From positions 186,001-250,000 of the forward strand of contig NZ_CP056122.1 of the NCBI RefSeq assembly GCF_018219455.1: a stretch of DNA of 64,000 nt, written 5' to 3'. The number at the start of each line of letters is the position of its first letter. Within the stretch, counting starts at the first letter, position 1. The notes beneath the pieces are model-generated. The model saw only the letters and a program-made list of their open reading frames with translations. It searched no databases and had not been told where the DNA came from. The DNA comes from Moritella sp. 5. Its GTDB lineage: Bacteria; Pseudomonadota; Gammaproteobacteria; Enterobacterales; Moritellaceae. Positions 18,713 through 27,324 of this stretch are shown here, piece by piece. The position numbers and the translations under genes were made by a program.

Positions 18713-18738
18713 AAGCCCCGATTTTTCGGGGTTTTTTT
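18713..18738 (+). terminator. Terminator of yajR-ssb
   Basis: CCCCGA and TCGGGG arms (18716-18721 and about 18726-18731) with a short T loop are followed by a run of at least eight T residues, a classic rho-independent terminator 40 bases after the ssb stop. The remaining intergenic DNA to 18944 holds only AT-rich promoter-like sequence. Confidence 0.92.
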
Positions 18739-18944
18739 TATTTGTCGTTATGTTTCCCCCCCGAAAATTATTTATATACTTTGTCCTATTTGCCATTTTA
18801 TTGTGTTAATGCAACACGTGATTAGTTTTTTATATGTTATTAAAAGCAGAATGCAGTAGAATAATTAACTATATCGGCATTATATTGTCGTTACATAATT
18901 TGTGTTTCATCATGAGATTCTGATATAGGGATGTATAGGAATAT

Positions 18945-20858
18945 ATGAAATTTACCAACAAACTGATTGGTTTTATTATTGTGTGCGTGCTGTCATCTAT
19001 TGGTGTGGTATTGTTGGGTGGTGGCGTTAGTTTACGTGGTCTTGCGATTGAAACCCAAAAGCAAAATATCTCAAAATTGATCGATGTGATGGACGAGCAA
19101 CTGGCGATGGAAGACAGTGAACCTCGTTTTGCATTCTGGCTACCAGAGCTATTACGTGCGCATTCTGTATTGAAGCTGACCGTCGAAAAAGATGGCATTG
19201 TCAGTTACTACTTTGATGGGCGATCGCCAGAGACTGATGGTTTTATTCCTTTTCTCAAAGAATATCATTTTGAATTAAAAGCGAATAGTGACTTTAAAGC
19301 GAAAGTTATTATGCTTTCCCCCTATTATGCGATGGAATATCCGCCTGAATTATTTACCGGAGTGAGCACGGGTTTACTCATTGTTTTATTTGGTTTAGTC
19401 ATTGCCATTCGACTGCTTAAAAAAGGCATGTATGGTGCTGAATTACTTTCTACACGCAGTTATAAAATTCTCAACGGTGATCATATTAAAGTGGCCGTTG
19501 GCTCCGAATCTGAATGGCCAAAAGCAACCAGCCGAGCGTTTGATAAGCTAATTGCAGACTTGGAAGATACCAAGCAAGAGCGCAGTCGTTTTGATTCTTA
19601 TATGCGTACTAACGCGTTTGTTGATGCCTCAACTGGTATTGGTAACCGTGATTTCTTTTTAAATCAATTAGAAGCAATGTTATCCGATCCCGGTGTTAAT
19701 GCTGGCACGATTATAAAAATAGAACTCTATGAGTTATCGCAATTAAATTATAACCATGGTGTGGCCAGTGTTGATGAAATGGTTAAATCGGTCAGTGAAC
19801 TGTTAAGTCAGTTTGTGGAGCGTTTTACTGGCTCTGTACTTGCTCGTTATCGTGGCGATCAATTTATTATTTTATTGCCTCGGATCACAGGCCCTGAATC
19901 TGAAATTGTGATGAAGCAGTTGTACAAATTACTCACACGAGTCAATTTATTCACGCCTGTGGATTGTGATGAATTATTTTATACTGGTGTCGCTATTTAT
20001 AATTATGCTGAACGCGCAGAAGAAGTATTAGAAAGCGTCGATCAGGCATTAAAGATTGCGATATTACAAGGTTGCTCTGGCTGGTTCTTGTATGAACAAG
20101 AAGAGAAAACACCGGTTCATGCGAAAGGCACTGTCAGATGGCGTGGGCTGTTTGAGCGAACCTTCAAAAATAATGCATTCTATTATGAGCAACAACTCAT
20201 TTTAGGCATGGAAAATAAGCAGGTATTAGGTTATGAAATTTACCCAAGGTTAAAAGACGAGAATGATGAATGGGTTCATGCGGGGGTCTTTTTACCAATG
20301 GCAGAAAAATGTGGTGTACTTAAACGCATTGATCGGCTAACCGTAGAGCGAGCGATCTCGAATCTAGAGCAAGGTGAGCCTATTTCTTGTGGGATAAACT
20401 TAGATATTCAGAGTTATTTGGATAAACGTTTTATGCGCGCCGTTTACCTCGATATTATCCGCTTACCGGTGAGATTACGCGCGATGCTGAATTTTGAAAT
20501 ACATGAATATCAAATTAATCGTAATTTAGAGATGTTATTAGAGCCCGTTAAAAATTTAAAAGCACTGGGCTGTTGTATCGCTGTGGATATGGTTGGTCAA
20601 GATGTGGTTGATTCGTCCTATATTAAGAAATTAGATGTCGACGTTATCAAAATTCACCACAGTTTAGTTCGTGATTTACATAAACGTCAAATTAATCAAC
20701 TGGCGATCCGCAGTATCCTAGGTGGTACTGTTAATTTAGCTACTATTGTTATTGCGGTTGGTGTGGAATCGAAAGGTGAGTGGGATGCACTAAATAAACT
20801 TGGCATTTATGGTGCCCAAGGTTTTTTTTGTAATAAACTCAGTGTATTGAATGAGTGA
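18945..20858 (+). CDS. csrD: CsrD/MshH: degenerate GGDEF-EAL membrane protein
   Basis: A 637-residue inner-membrane protein with TM segments near residues 6-28 and 142-162 flanking a periplasmic domain, a HAMP-like linker, a GGDEF domain (about 225-370) and an EAL domain (about 390-630). Both are degenerate: RGDQF at residues 303-307 replaces GGDEF, and EIYP near 431 replaces EAL, so cyclic-di-GMP synthesis or hydrolysis is unlikely. In E. coli CsrD targets the CsrB/C small RNAs for RNase E decay; in Vibrio the homologue upstream of the pilus genes is named MshH. Position directly before mshI supports the identification. Confidence 0.92.
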   Translation: MKFTNKLIGFIIVCVLSSIGVVLLGGGVSLRGLAIETQKQNISKLIDVMDEQLAMEDSEPRFAFWLPELLRAHSVLKLTVEKDGIVSYYFDGRSPETDGFIPFLKEYHFELKANSDFKAKVIMLSPYYAMEYPPELFTGVSTGLLIVLFGLVIAIRLLKKGMYGAELLSTRSYKILNGDHIKVAVGSESEWPKATSRAFDKLIADLEDTKQERSRFDSYMRTNAFVDASTGIGNRDFFLNQLEAMLSDPGVNAGTIIKIELYELSQLNYNHGVASVDEMVKSVSELLSQFVERFTGSVLARYRGDQFIILLPRITGPESEIVMKQLYKLLTRVNLFTPVDCDELFYTGVAIYNYAERAEEVLESVDQALKIAILQGCSGWFLYEQEEKTPVHAKGTVRWRGLFERTFKNNAFYYEQQLILGMENKQVLGYEIYPRLKDENDEWVHAGVFLPMAEKCGVLKRIDRLTVERAISNLEQGEPISCGINLDIQSYLDKRFMRAVYLDIIRLPVRLRAMLNFEIHEYQINRNLEMLLEPVKNLKALGCCIAVDMVGQDVVDSSYIKKLDVDVIKIHHSLVRDLHKRQINQLAIRSILGGTVNLATIVIAVGVESKGEWDALNKLGIYGAQGFFCNKLSVLNE

Positions 20859-20869
20859 CGAGGGACTTC

Positions 20870-20922
20870 AGTGTGATACTTTCGCTATTTAAGTGTGATA
20901 TTATGGTGCTAGTATCACACTT
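20870..20922 (+). repeat. Direct and inverted copies of AGTGTGATA between csrD and mshI
   Basis: AGTGTGATACT (20870-20880) and AAGTGTGATATT (20891-20902) are direct copies. AGTATCACACTT (20911-20922) is the inverted copy and can pair perfectly over 10-11 bases with either. This gives two alternative hairpins, 50-140 bases before mshI. It may be a regulator site or the csrD transcript end. Confidence 0.5.
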
Positions 20923-20925
20923 TGC

Positions 20926-20954
20926 TTACTACTTAATGGCGATTAAAGTATGAT
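20926..20954 (+). promoter_or_regulatory. Candidate promoter of the mshI operon
   Basis: TATGAT at 20949-20954 is a good -10 candidate with a weak TTACTA -35 candidate at 20926-20931, spacing 17 bases. It lies just after the AGTGTGATA repeats and about 55 bases before the mshI ATG. Assigned by eye only. Confidence 0.35.
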
Positions 20955-21009
20955 AGTCATTGTTTGATTTATAAGCCATTATTCATTTATTTAGGTGCGA
21001 CAGAGTTTT

Positions 21010-21903
21010 ATGCGTATACCCTGGTTAAAAAAACAGAATATATCAACAAAACTGGGTATTTTCATTGCTAAACAGCGTGTCGATATCTGTGCATTATCGA
21101 CAGGTAATGACGCGATATCAGTACTTGATTCAAGTGCATTTAGTGATGTTTCTGAACTTGTTAAAACACTGAATAACATGATTTCGAAACACAACCTGCA
21201 GGCATCCACTTGCCATGTTGTGTTATCAAATCAACTGTATCAGTTATTACAAATTGATAAGCCAAGTGTCCCTGATGATGAAATTGCCAGTACATTGCCT
21301 TTCATTGCGAAAGAATTTATCAGTGAGTCTATTGGTACCGTGGTATTCGATTATTTTTCGGTGCCCAATCAGAATAAGATTAACCTCGTCTATTGTGCAA
21401 AAAGTCTCGTGGAATTGATTGTTACCGCAATACAGCAAGCAAAACTTGAGCTGCTTACTATTGGTATTGAGGAATTAGCGACAGCGAACCTATTTAATAC
21501 CAGTGCTGATGTGAATCGAAAAAGTACACAAATGTTAATTGCTCAACAGGATTATCAAGAAGTAAATTTGACGATTATCCACGATAACCAGGTTTATTTC
21601 TCGCGCCGTTTACGTGGTTTTTCTCGATTACGCGATCTAAAAGAGGATCAGCTTGATACTTCGTTGTTAGATAACTTTAGCTTAGAGATTCAACGCTCAG
21701 CTGACTTTGCGGTAAGCCAATTGAAATTACCGGAAGTGAAAGACATTAATTTAGCATTGCCGAGTACTAGTTTAGAGCCGCTAATTGCACGTTTACAGCT
21801 TAATTTTACTATTCCTGTTATTTCATTAAAGCATGCCTATATTAGTGAAAATATTGATACTGGTTTCTTACCTGCCATTGGCGGCGCTTTGGAAATATTG
21901 TGA
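21010..21903 (+). CDS. mshI: MSHA biogenesis protein MshI (PilM-like)
   Basis: A 297-residue cytoplasmic protein of the PilM/GspL-cytoplasmic type (actin-like fold), which anchors the inner-membrane alignment complex of the mannose-sensitive haemagglutinin pilus. It begins MRIPWLKKQN and contains the family features TKLGIFIAKQRVDICAL and PFIAKEFISESIGTVVFDYF. I prefer the ATG at 21010 to an in-frame GTG at 20995, because the GTG has no ribosome-binding site. It overlaps the next gene by one base (TGATG), the first of many tight junctions in this operon. Confidence 0.88.
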   Translation: MRIPWLKKQNISTKLGIFIAKQRVDICALSTGNDAISVLDSSAFSDVSELVKTLNNMISKHNLQASTCHVVLSNQLYQLLQIDKPSVPDDEIASTLPFIAKEFISESIGTVVFDYFSVPNQNKINLVYCAKSLVELIVTAIQQAKLELLTIGIEELATANLFNTSADVNRKSTQMLIAQQDYQEVNLTIIHDNQVYFSRRLRGFSRLRDLKEDQLDTSLLDNFSLEIQRSADFAVSQLKLPEVKDINLALPSTSLEPLIARLQLNFTIPVISLKHAYISENIDTGFLPAIGGALEIL

Positions 21904-22502
21904 TGAAAAATCGCGTAAATTTATATACTCAGGCATTTAAGCCAAAAAAAGAATATTTAACATTAACGCAAGCGGTGGTCGCTATCACTAGTGCGCTAGT
22001 GGTGATGTTAGCACTTGCTTATATGGCTGAGAATGACAAAGCTGTATTAGAGCAGCAAGTTAAATGGGCAAAAAACCAATTGATCGAACAAGAAGCTGAA
22101 GTGGCTGATTTATCTAATCAAGTATCACTGCATGTTCAAAATCCGGCGTTAATCCAACAATTAACTCTGTTACAAACACGTTTACAATACCGTGATAAAT
22201 TATTGGAGCAGCTCTCCAATTTAGCATTAGTACAATCTAGTGGTTTTGCTATTTTAATGTCTGATTTAGCACTACAACGCGACAGAGATATTCGTTTAAA
22301 TCAAATACGATTATCTGGTGATCGTATGACGCTGACGGGGATAGCAAGAACGCATGAAGCGATACCCCGTTGGATCCGTAAATTCTCACAGGGTAAATCA
22401 TTACAAGGTCGAGAATTTAACTTATTAAATATTAATCGAAATAGTGATGATGTGATCGCATTCACTTTAACTAACCAACTCGTTGTGGAGGTTAGTGAAT
22501 GA
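21903..22502 (+). CDS. PilN-like MSHA biogenesis protein (second mshI-type gene)
   Basis: A 199-residue bitopic inner-membrane protein: short cytoplasmic N-terminus with the PilN-type VNLYT motif, one TM helix at about residues 23-42 (AVVAITSALVVMLALAYM), then a periplasmic coiled coil (QLIEQEAEVADLSNQV) and a ferredoxin-like domain. This is the architecture of PilN, the partner of PilM/MshI and PilO/MshJ. Vibrio and Shewanella operons have the same gene, sometimes called mshI2. The start ATG overlaps the mshI stop, and the stop overlaps mshJ by four bases. Confidence 0.85.
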   Translation: MKNRVNLYTQAFKPKKEYLTLTQAVVAITSALVVMLALAYMAENDKAVLEQQVKWAKNQLIEQEAEVADLSNQVSLHVQNPALIQQLTLLQTRLQYRDKLLEQLSNLALVQSSGFAILMSDLALQRDRDIRLNQIRLSGDRMTLTGIARTHEAIPRWIRKFSQGKSLQGREFNLLNINRNSDDVIAFTLTNQLVVEVSE

Positions 22503-23302
22503 TGCAGCAACATTGGCTGACAATGAAAGCTAAGTTTACTTTATTATCAATGCGTGAGCGTTTATTGCTGGTTGGCTCGCTGTTGATCGCGATTTTTTAT
22601 CTTATTTATAGTTTTTGGTTAGAACCAGTTTATTTACAAAATCAAAAATCACAGTCAAAACTGGCTTCTTTACAGCAGCAGCAACAACAATATGAATTTG
22701 ATAAAGCAGAATTATTGCAAGCATTAGCGAGTGATCCAAATAAAGTCGTTCAGTTACGTATTGCGCGTGCTGAATCTGAATTTAACAAGGCAAATGGTAA
22801 ATTAACCGATTTAACGGCCGACTTAATTAACTCAAATCAAATGGCTTTGGTATTGGGTGATGTATTAAGCCGCGCTAATAACGTAAAATTGATATCGATT
22901 GAGTCATTGCCTGTGACGACGCTAACCGGTAATAACAACACGCTTGAAAAGGTCGAAGAGAAGACCAAACCTACATTTTCGAGTGCGAGCGGCCAAGATC
23001 TGAATGTGGATAACATCATTAAGAGTGATGAAATATCTAAAAATATTGATGCGGCGTTGGCTAATTCACAAACATCGATAACCGTCACGGATGAGTCGGA
23101 GGTATTACTTTATCGACATGGTTTACGTATAACGATGACGGGGTCATTTTTTAATATTCAAGCCTATTTAACGCAGATTGAACAGCTACCAAAGAAATTC
23201 TATTGGGAGGTCTTTGATTATCAAATGCAAGACTACCCAACCGCGCAGGTCGTGATGGAGATTTATACCTTGAGTGTTAATAAGGAATTTATTCGTGGTT
23301 AA
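22499..23302 (+). CDS. mshJ: MSHA biogenesis protein MshJ (PilO/GspM-like)
   Basis: A 267-residue bitopic protein with a TM helix at residues 22-42 (LLLVGSLLIAIFYLIYSFWL), a periplasmic coiled coil rich in Gln (SLQQQQQQYEFDK), and a C-terminal ferredoxin-like domain (RHGLRITMTGSFFNIQAYLTQIEQLPKKFYWEVFDYQM) matching PilO and GspM. It pairs with the PilN-like protein to connect the cytoplasmic platform to the secretin. The first codons overlap the previous gene (ATGATG at 22499), and translation of mshK begins before its stop. Confidence 0.88.
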   Translation: MMQQHWLTMKAKFTLLSMRERLLLVGSLLIAIFYLIYSFWLEPVYLQNQKSQSKLASLQQQQQQYEFDKAELLQALASDPNKVVQLRIARAESEFNKANGKLTDLTADLINSNQMALVLGDVLSRANNVKLISIESLPVTTLTGNNNTLEKVEEKTKPTFSSASGQDLNVDNIIKSDEISKNIDAALANSQTSITVTDESEVLLYRHGLRITMTGSFFNIQAYLTQIEQLPKKFYWEVFDYQMQDYPTAQVVMEIYTLSVNKEFIRG

Positions 23303-23639
23303 ATTATTACTGCCAATATTCATGCTATTGAGTGTTGGTATCGCGCAAGCGGAACAAGGTGTGATTAACGGTAATATACTTGATGATCCAACGGGTCCTT
23401 GGGGGGCGGTTGAGCCTGTCATTCGTCGTCAAGCTAAGGCTAAAGTACCGATTCCAACCTTACAGGCCATTTTTATGCGTGATCAGACATATATTGCGAT
23501 CATGAATGACAAAGAAGTACAAGCGGGAAGTTGGGTTTCAGGCTTCAAAGTACGCCGTGTTACCACTGATTTTGTGTATTTTGTACGTAACGATAAAGAA
23601 TTTAGATTGTCATTATTTGGCAGTGAAATTAAACATTAG
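23295..23639 (+). CDS. mshK: MSHA biogenesis protein MshK (PilP-like)
   Basis: A 114-residue periplasmic protein. Start is the GTG at 23295, with AAGGA eight bases upstream; the start codon overlaps the end of mshJ. It gives a compact signal peptide (VKLLLPIFMLLSVGIAQA). The mature part is short and beta-rich (LQAIFMRDQTYIAIMND, then WVSGFKVRRVTTDFVYFV), as in MshK and the HR domain of PilP/GspC that contacts the secretin. Weakly conserved family, but its place between mshJ and mshL is diagnostic. Confidence 0.85.
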   Translation: MVKLLLPIFMLLSVGIAQAEQGVINGNILDDPTGPWGAVEPVIRRQAKAKVPIPTLQAIFMRDQTYIAIMNDKEVQAGSWVSGFKVRRVTTDFVYFVRNDKEFRLSLFGSEIKH

Positions 23640-23654
23640 GGCTCAAATTTAATT

Positions 23655-25286
23655 ATGAACAAGTTGTATCTTGCTATTATTTTAGGTGTGTTTTTAACGG
23701 GTTGTCAAACAACTCGTAGTTCACTTGAGCCTGTAGTCATTAAAGAATCAATCCAAGCAGAGCTTGATCGTGCAGACGCTCAATCAGACGCTTGGACGGT
23801 ACCTGATGATGTCAATGCTGAACTGTTACCTGAATTCGACGGTAATGACAGTTTGAATACACCTGTTATCGAACCGCGTATGGACATTGCGGCTAAATCA
23901 GTATCGGCACGTCAGTTCTTTGGGTCCCTGCTAAAGGACACTAAATATAATCTTATCGTTAGTCCAGACGTATCGGGCCGTGTCACTGTGGTACTAAATG
24001 ATGTGACAATTGCTGAGACGATGGATGAGGTCTCGGATATGTATGGTTATGATATCCAACGGCAAGGTAATACCTATCGCGTAAACGGGGCTGGTATACG
24101 TACTGAAATTATTCCAATGAACTACTTATTGATGAAACGTAATGGTTCATCAAATAGTTCTATCAGTTCTGGTTATCTAACCGATGGTGGCTCGTCGGGC
24201 AGTAGCTCGTCAGACGGTAACGATGATAATTCATCAGATAATTCATCGTCGTCAACAACGAGTAAAGGTACCGATATATCGACGCAAACGGACACTGATT
24301 ACTGGACTGAATTAGAAAATACATTACTGGGCCTAACGGCAAATGAACGAAATACCCAAGTTGTGATTAGTCCGCAAGCGGGCTTGGTTACCGTACATGG
24401 CTACCCGAAAGATATTCGTAAGATAAAAGATTTTTTAAATAAAGCCGAGGAACATTTACAGCGTCAAGTATTACTTGAGGTGAAGGTGATGGAAGTGACA
24501 TTAAATGACGGTTATGAACAAGGCATTGATTGGAATATAAATAATGCGGGTGTTAAAACTAAATCATCGTTTGATTTTAATGCTTCCGATATTACCGATA
24601 TTGCTTCTGGTGCTGGCGTATTAACGTTGGCGGGTAATGATTTTAGTGCTGCAATTAGTTTGTTAAAGACGCAAGGTGATGTGAACGTTTTATCTAGCCC
24701 ACGTGTTACAGCGCTTAATAATCAGAAAGCTGTGATTAAAGTTGGTAGTGATGAATATTTTGTGACGGGTTATAGCACAACGGCATCAACATCAGCAGAC
24801 AATGATCGGATAGATAGAAATATTGAGATAACCCCCTTTTTCTCTGGTATCGCCCTAGATGTAACGCCGCAAATTGATAGTGATGGCGGTGTGTTATTAC
24901 ACGTTCACCCGTCGATTATTGAAGTAAGCGATTCGACAAAAACGATCTCGCCAGGTGACGGTCAACCAATTGTACTTCCATTGGCAAAAAGTGAGGTGCG
25001 TGAAACGGATACCGTTGTAAAAGCGAAAAGTGGTGAAATTATTGTTATCGGTGGTTTGATGAAAACCGCTAATAAAGATTTAGTAGCGAAAGTACCATTT
25101 TTAGGTGATATTCCTTGGTTAGGCGAATTGTTTACTCGCCGTTCGCAATCAGTACAAAAAACAGAATTAATTATTTTAATTAAGCCTGTAGTGATTGACC
25201 AAAATACATGGCGATTAGAGCTAGAACGCTCAGCTGAATTACTTGAACAGTGGTACCCAACAGAACAAAAAAATGAGAAAGGTTAA
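23655..25286 (+). CDS. mshL: MSHA pilus secretin MshL
   Basis: A 543-residue outer-membrane secretin lipoprotein. The lipobox is LTGC with C17. N-domains follow (AAKSVSARQFFGSLLKDTKYNLIVSPDVSGRV, secretin/TonB short N-domain), then a low-complexity Ser/Gly/Asp stretch at about residues 170-210 that interrupts the N1-like domain, then the C-terminal secretin core with the signature VLLHVHPSI and IVIGGLMKTANKDLVAKVPFLGDIPWLGELF. It forms the gated outer-membrane pore for the pilus. The stop overlaps the mshM start (TAATG). Confidence 0.95.
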   Translation: MNKLYLAIILGVFLTGCQTTRSSLEPVVIKESIQAELDRADAQSDAWTVPDDVNAELLPEFDGNDSLNTPVIEPRMDIAAKSVSARQFFGSLLKDTKYNLIVSPDVSGRVTVVLNDVTIAETMDEVSDMYGYDIQRQGNTYRVNGAGIRTEIIPMNYLLMKRNGSSNSSISSGYLTDGGSSGSSSSDGNDDNSSDNSSSSTTSKGTDISTQTDTDYWTELENTLLGLTANERNTQVVISPQAGLVTVHGYPKDIRKIKDFLNKAEEHLQRQVLLEVKVMEVTLNDGYEQGIDWNINNAGVKTKSSFDFNASDITDIASGAGVLTLAGNDFSAAISLLKTQGDVNVLSSPRVTALNNQKAVIKVGSDEYFVTGYSTTASTSADNDRIDRNIEITPFFSGIALDVTPQIDSDGGVLLHVHPSIIEVSDSTKTISPGDGQPIVLPLAKSEVRETDTVVKAKSGEIIVIGGLMKTANKDLVAKVPFLGDIPWLGELFTRRSQSVQKTELIILIKPVVIDQNTWRLELERSAELLEQWYPTEQKNEKG

Positions 25287-26182
25287 TGTATAACGCGCAT
25301 TTTGGTTTGACGGAAGTGCCTTTTGGTCTGACGCCAAATACGCAGTTTTACCATCCCTTGGTACCACACTTTGAAGCATTACAGGTTCTGACTACGGCAC
25401 TTGCAAGTGGCGAAGGTTTTATCAAAGTGACTGGTGAAGTGGGCACGGGTAAGACGCTTATCTGTCGTAAATTACTCAATGAGCTAGGCGACGACTATGT
25501 GATCGCCTATTTACCTAATCCGTACTTAACACCCAATGAAATGCGTACCGCGGTAGCGAGTGAACTCGGTATTGATGCCAGTTTAGATCAACACAAATTA
25601 ACAGAAGCGCTTAACCATCAATTAATTGCACTCTCGGCAGAAGTAAAACAAGTCGTCTTATTGATTGATGAAGCGCAAATGCTGCCTCATGAAACCTTAG
25701 AAGCGTTGCGTTTAATCAGTAACTTAGAAACTGAAAGTAAGAAGTTAATGCAAGTTGTGTTGTTTGGCCAACCTGAGTTAGATACACGATTAAAACAAGA
25801 TAACTTACGTCAATTACGCCAACGTATTACCTTTTCGTACCAACTTCGCCCGTTACTTATTAATGAAACGGCGAGTTATGTTGAACATCGTCTTACTGTG
25901 TCTGGCTATCGTGGTGCGCCTTTATTTGAACCTCGCGCATTACGCATGCTACACCAAGCAAGTGGTGGTATACCAAGATTAATCAATGTGTTAGCACATA
26001 AGTGTTTAATGTTAAGTTATGGTTTGAACGTTCGTAAGGTCAGTGCAAAATTGGTTAAACTTGCCATTAAAGACACCGAAAGTGCAATTCAGCAACGTAA
26101 TTTACGTTTGCCGATCTTAGCCAGTGTTCTTGTTATTGAGATGATATTAGTTATTTGGTGGTTTGGAGAATCAATGTTGTGA
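25286..26182 (+). CDS. mshM: MSHA biogenesis ATPase MshM (ExeA-like)
   Basis: A 298-residue AAA-type ATPase: N-terminal FGLTEVPFGLTPNTQFYHP typical of ExeA/GspA ATPases, Walker A GEVGTGKT near residues 50-57, Walker B VVLLIDEAQML near 124-134, and a C-terminal TM helix (PILASVLVIEMILVIWWFG). GspA homologues help insert the secretin through peptidoglycan; here a peptidoglycan-binding domain is absent, as in other MshM proteins. The stop overlaps the GTG start of mshN (GTGA). Confidence 0.92.
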   Translation: MYNAHFGLTEVPFGLTPNTQFYHPLVPHFEALQVLTTALASGEGFIKVTGEVGTGKTLICRKLLNELGDDYVIAYLPNPYLTPNEMRTAVASELGIDASLDQHKLTEALNHQLIALSAEVKQVVLLIDEAQMLPHETLEALRLISNLETESKKLMQVVLFGQPELDTRLKQDNLRQLRQRITFSYQLRPLLINETASYVEHRLTVSGYRGAPLFEPRALRMLHQASGGIPRLINVLAHKCLMLSYGLNVRKVSAKLVKLAIKDTESAIQQRNLRLPILASVLVIEMILVIWWFGESML

Positions 26183-27324
26183 GTGTTATTAATCAAATGC
26201 TACAAGGGCTAGATAAAGGTGCCCAGCAACAACAAATACAACCTGACCAACGTGGTGCTGTCGTTGTTGTTGCGCCAGCACGTAATAATAATGTCATAAT
26301 TTGCTTACTTATCGCGATTGTAATAATGGGGTTACTTGCTGCTTATCTATTTGTCCAAAAACAAAATATGACAGTTTTAGTCGCTCCAGTTGCAAACGCG
26401 ACTGCATTACCTGTGATATCAGAAAAAGTACATATACAAGCTGAACCAGTGAAGACCGTTGTGCGTGTAAATGCAGAGCATTACGACGTAAATAAAGAGG
26501 TGGTCGCGAGTAAGTTACTTGAAAAGTCGGTCGTCGCTAGCCCAGTTGTAAAGACAGTAACAGTGAGTGCGGCGAAACCAATGGCCTTGCCTGTTACACC
26601 GCTTGCTAAGCCTGTTTACATTGAGCCTAAAGCGCTAATCCCCGTAAAGGCAAAGCCTTTAATTTCTGAAATGAAAAGTGTTGTGGCCTCATCTAACGAT
26701 AAGGCTGAGCAAGAGAGTTCAATTTCAATTAAAGCGATTACTCGCACACCAGTGCAGCAAGCACAGCTATACGCAAAACAAGCTGAAGCGGCATTACTTG
26801 CTGGTGATAAAGCACGGGCCAAGCAGCTATTTAGCAAAGTGTTGATGTTAGATAAGCAACATGATTTGTCTCGAGAAAAATTAGCCGCGATCTTATACGG
26901 TGAGGAACGTACGCAATTGGCAGTCACTTTGTTACAAGAAGGTTTAAGTGTGTCGCCTGAATACACGAACTTTCGCCTAATGTTAGCGCGTATTTATTTA
27001 AAGAATAAAAATAAACAACAAGCTTATTATTATCTTAAGCCTCACATGCCCGAGGTTGACGGTAATGTCGATTATTACGCCATGCTTGCTGGTTTAGCAC
27101 AAAGTCTAGATGATTTAGATACAGCATTAATTGCGTATAAGAAATTGACCGACTATGAACCGAACCGAGCTAAATGGTGGTTAGGACTGGGTATTTCTGC
27201 CGACAAAGCGCAGCAAGTCCGATTAGCATTAACGGCTTATCACTCCGCACAAAACATGGGGCAGCTATCTGCTTCTTCACGTAATTATATTAATGCGCGT
27301 ATTGCCCAGTTGGAGAAACAGTAA
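26179..27324 (+). CDS. mshN: MSHA biogenesis protein MshN (TPR protein)
   Basis: A 381-residue bitopic protein. I start it at the GTG at 26179, which yields MSVINQMLQGLDKGAQ, the typical MshN N-terminus, and overlaps the mshM stop by four bases; GGAG lies ten bases upstream. It has a TM helix near residues 40-60 (IICLLIAIVIMGLLAAYLFV), a Val/Ala/Pro/Lys-rich periplasmic linker (about 65-195), and five or so tetratricopeptide repeats to the end (QAEAALLAGDKARAKQLFSKV, EYTNFRLMLARIYLKNKN). It is a periplasmic scaffold of uncertain partner. The mshE start overlaps its last base. Confidence 0.9.
   Translation: MSVINQMLQGLDKGAQQQQIQPDQRGAVVVVAPARNNNVIICLLIAIVIMGLLAAYLFVQKQNMTVLVAPVANATALPVISEKVHIQAEPVKTVVRVNAEHYDVNKEVVASKLLEKSVVASPVVKTVTVSAAKPMALPVTPLAKPVYIEPKALIPVKAKPLISEMKSVVASSNDKAEQESSISIKAITRTPVQQAQLYAKQAEAALLAGDKARAKQLFSKVLMLDKQHDLSREKLAAILYGEERTQLAVTLLQEGLSVSPEYTNFRLMLARIYLKNKNKQQAYYYLKPHMPEVDGNVDYYAMLAGLAQSLDDLDTALIAYKKLTDYEPNRAKWWLGLGISADKAQQVRLALTAYHSAQNMGQLSASSRNYINARIAQLEKQ

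Noticed and set aside
20891-20922. Possible CRP site upstream of mshI
   Set aside because: TGTGA and TCACA half-sites are present but separated by 16 bases instead of 6, so it does not match the CRP consensus; better described as a repeat or hairpin.
20995-21009. Upstream GTG start for mshI
   Set aside because: No ribosome-binding site and non-conserved extra residues; the ATG at 21010 fits the family N-terminus.
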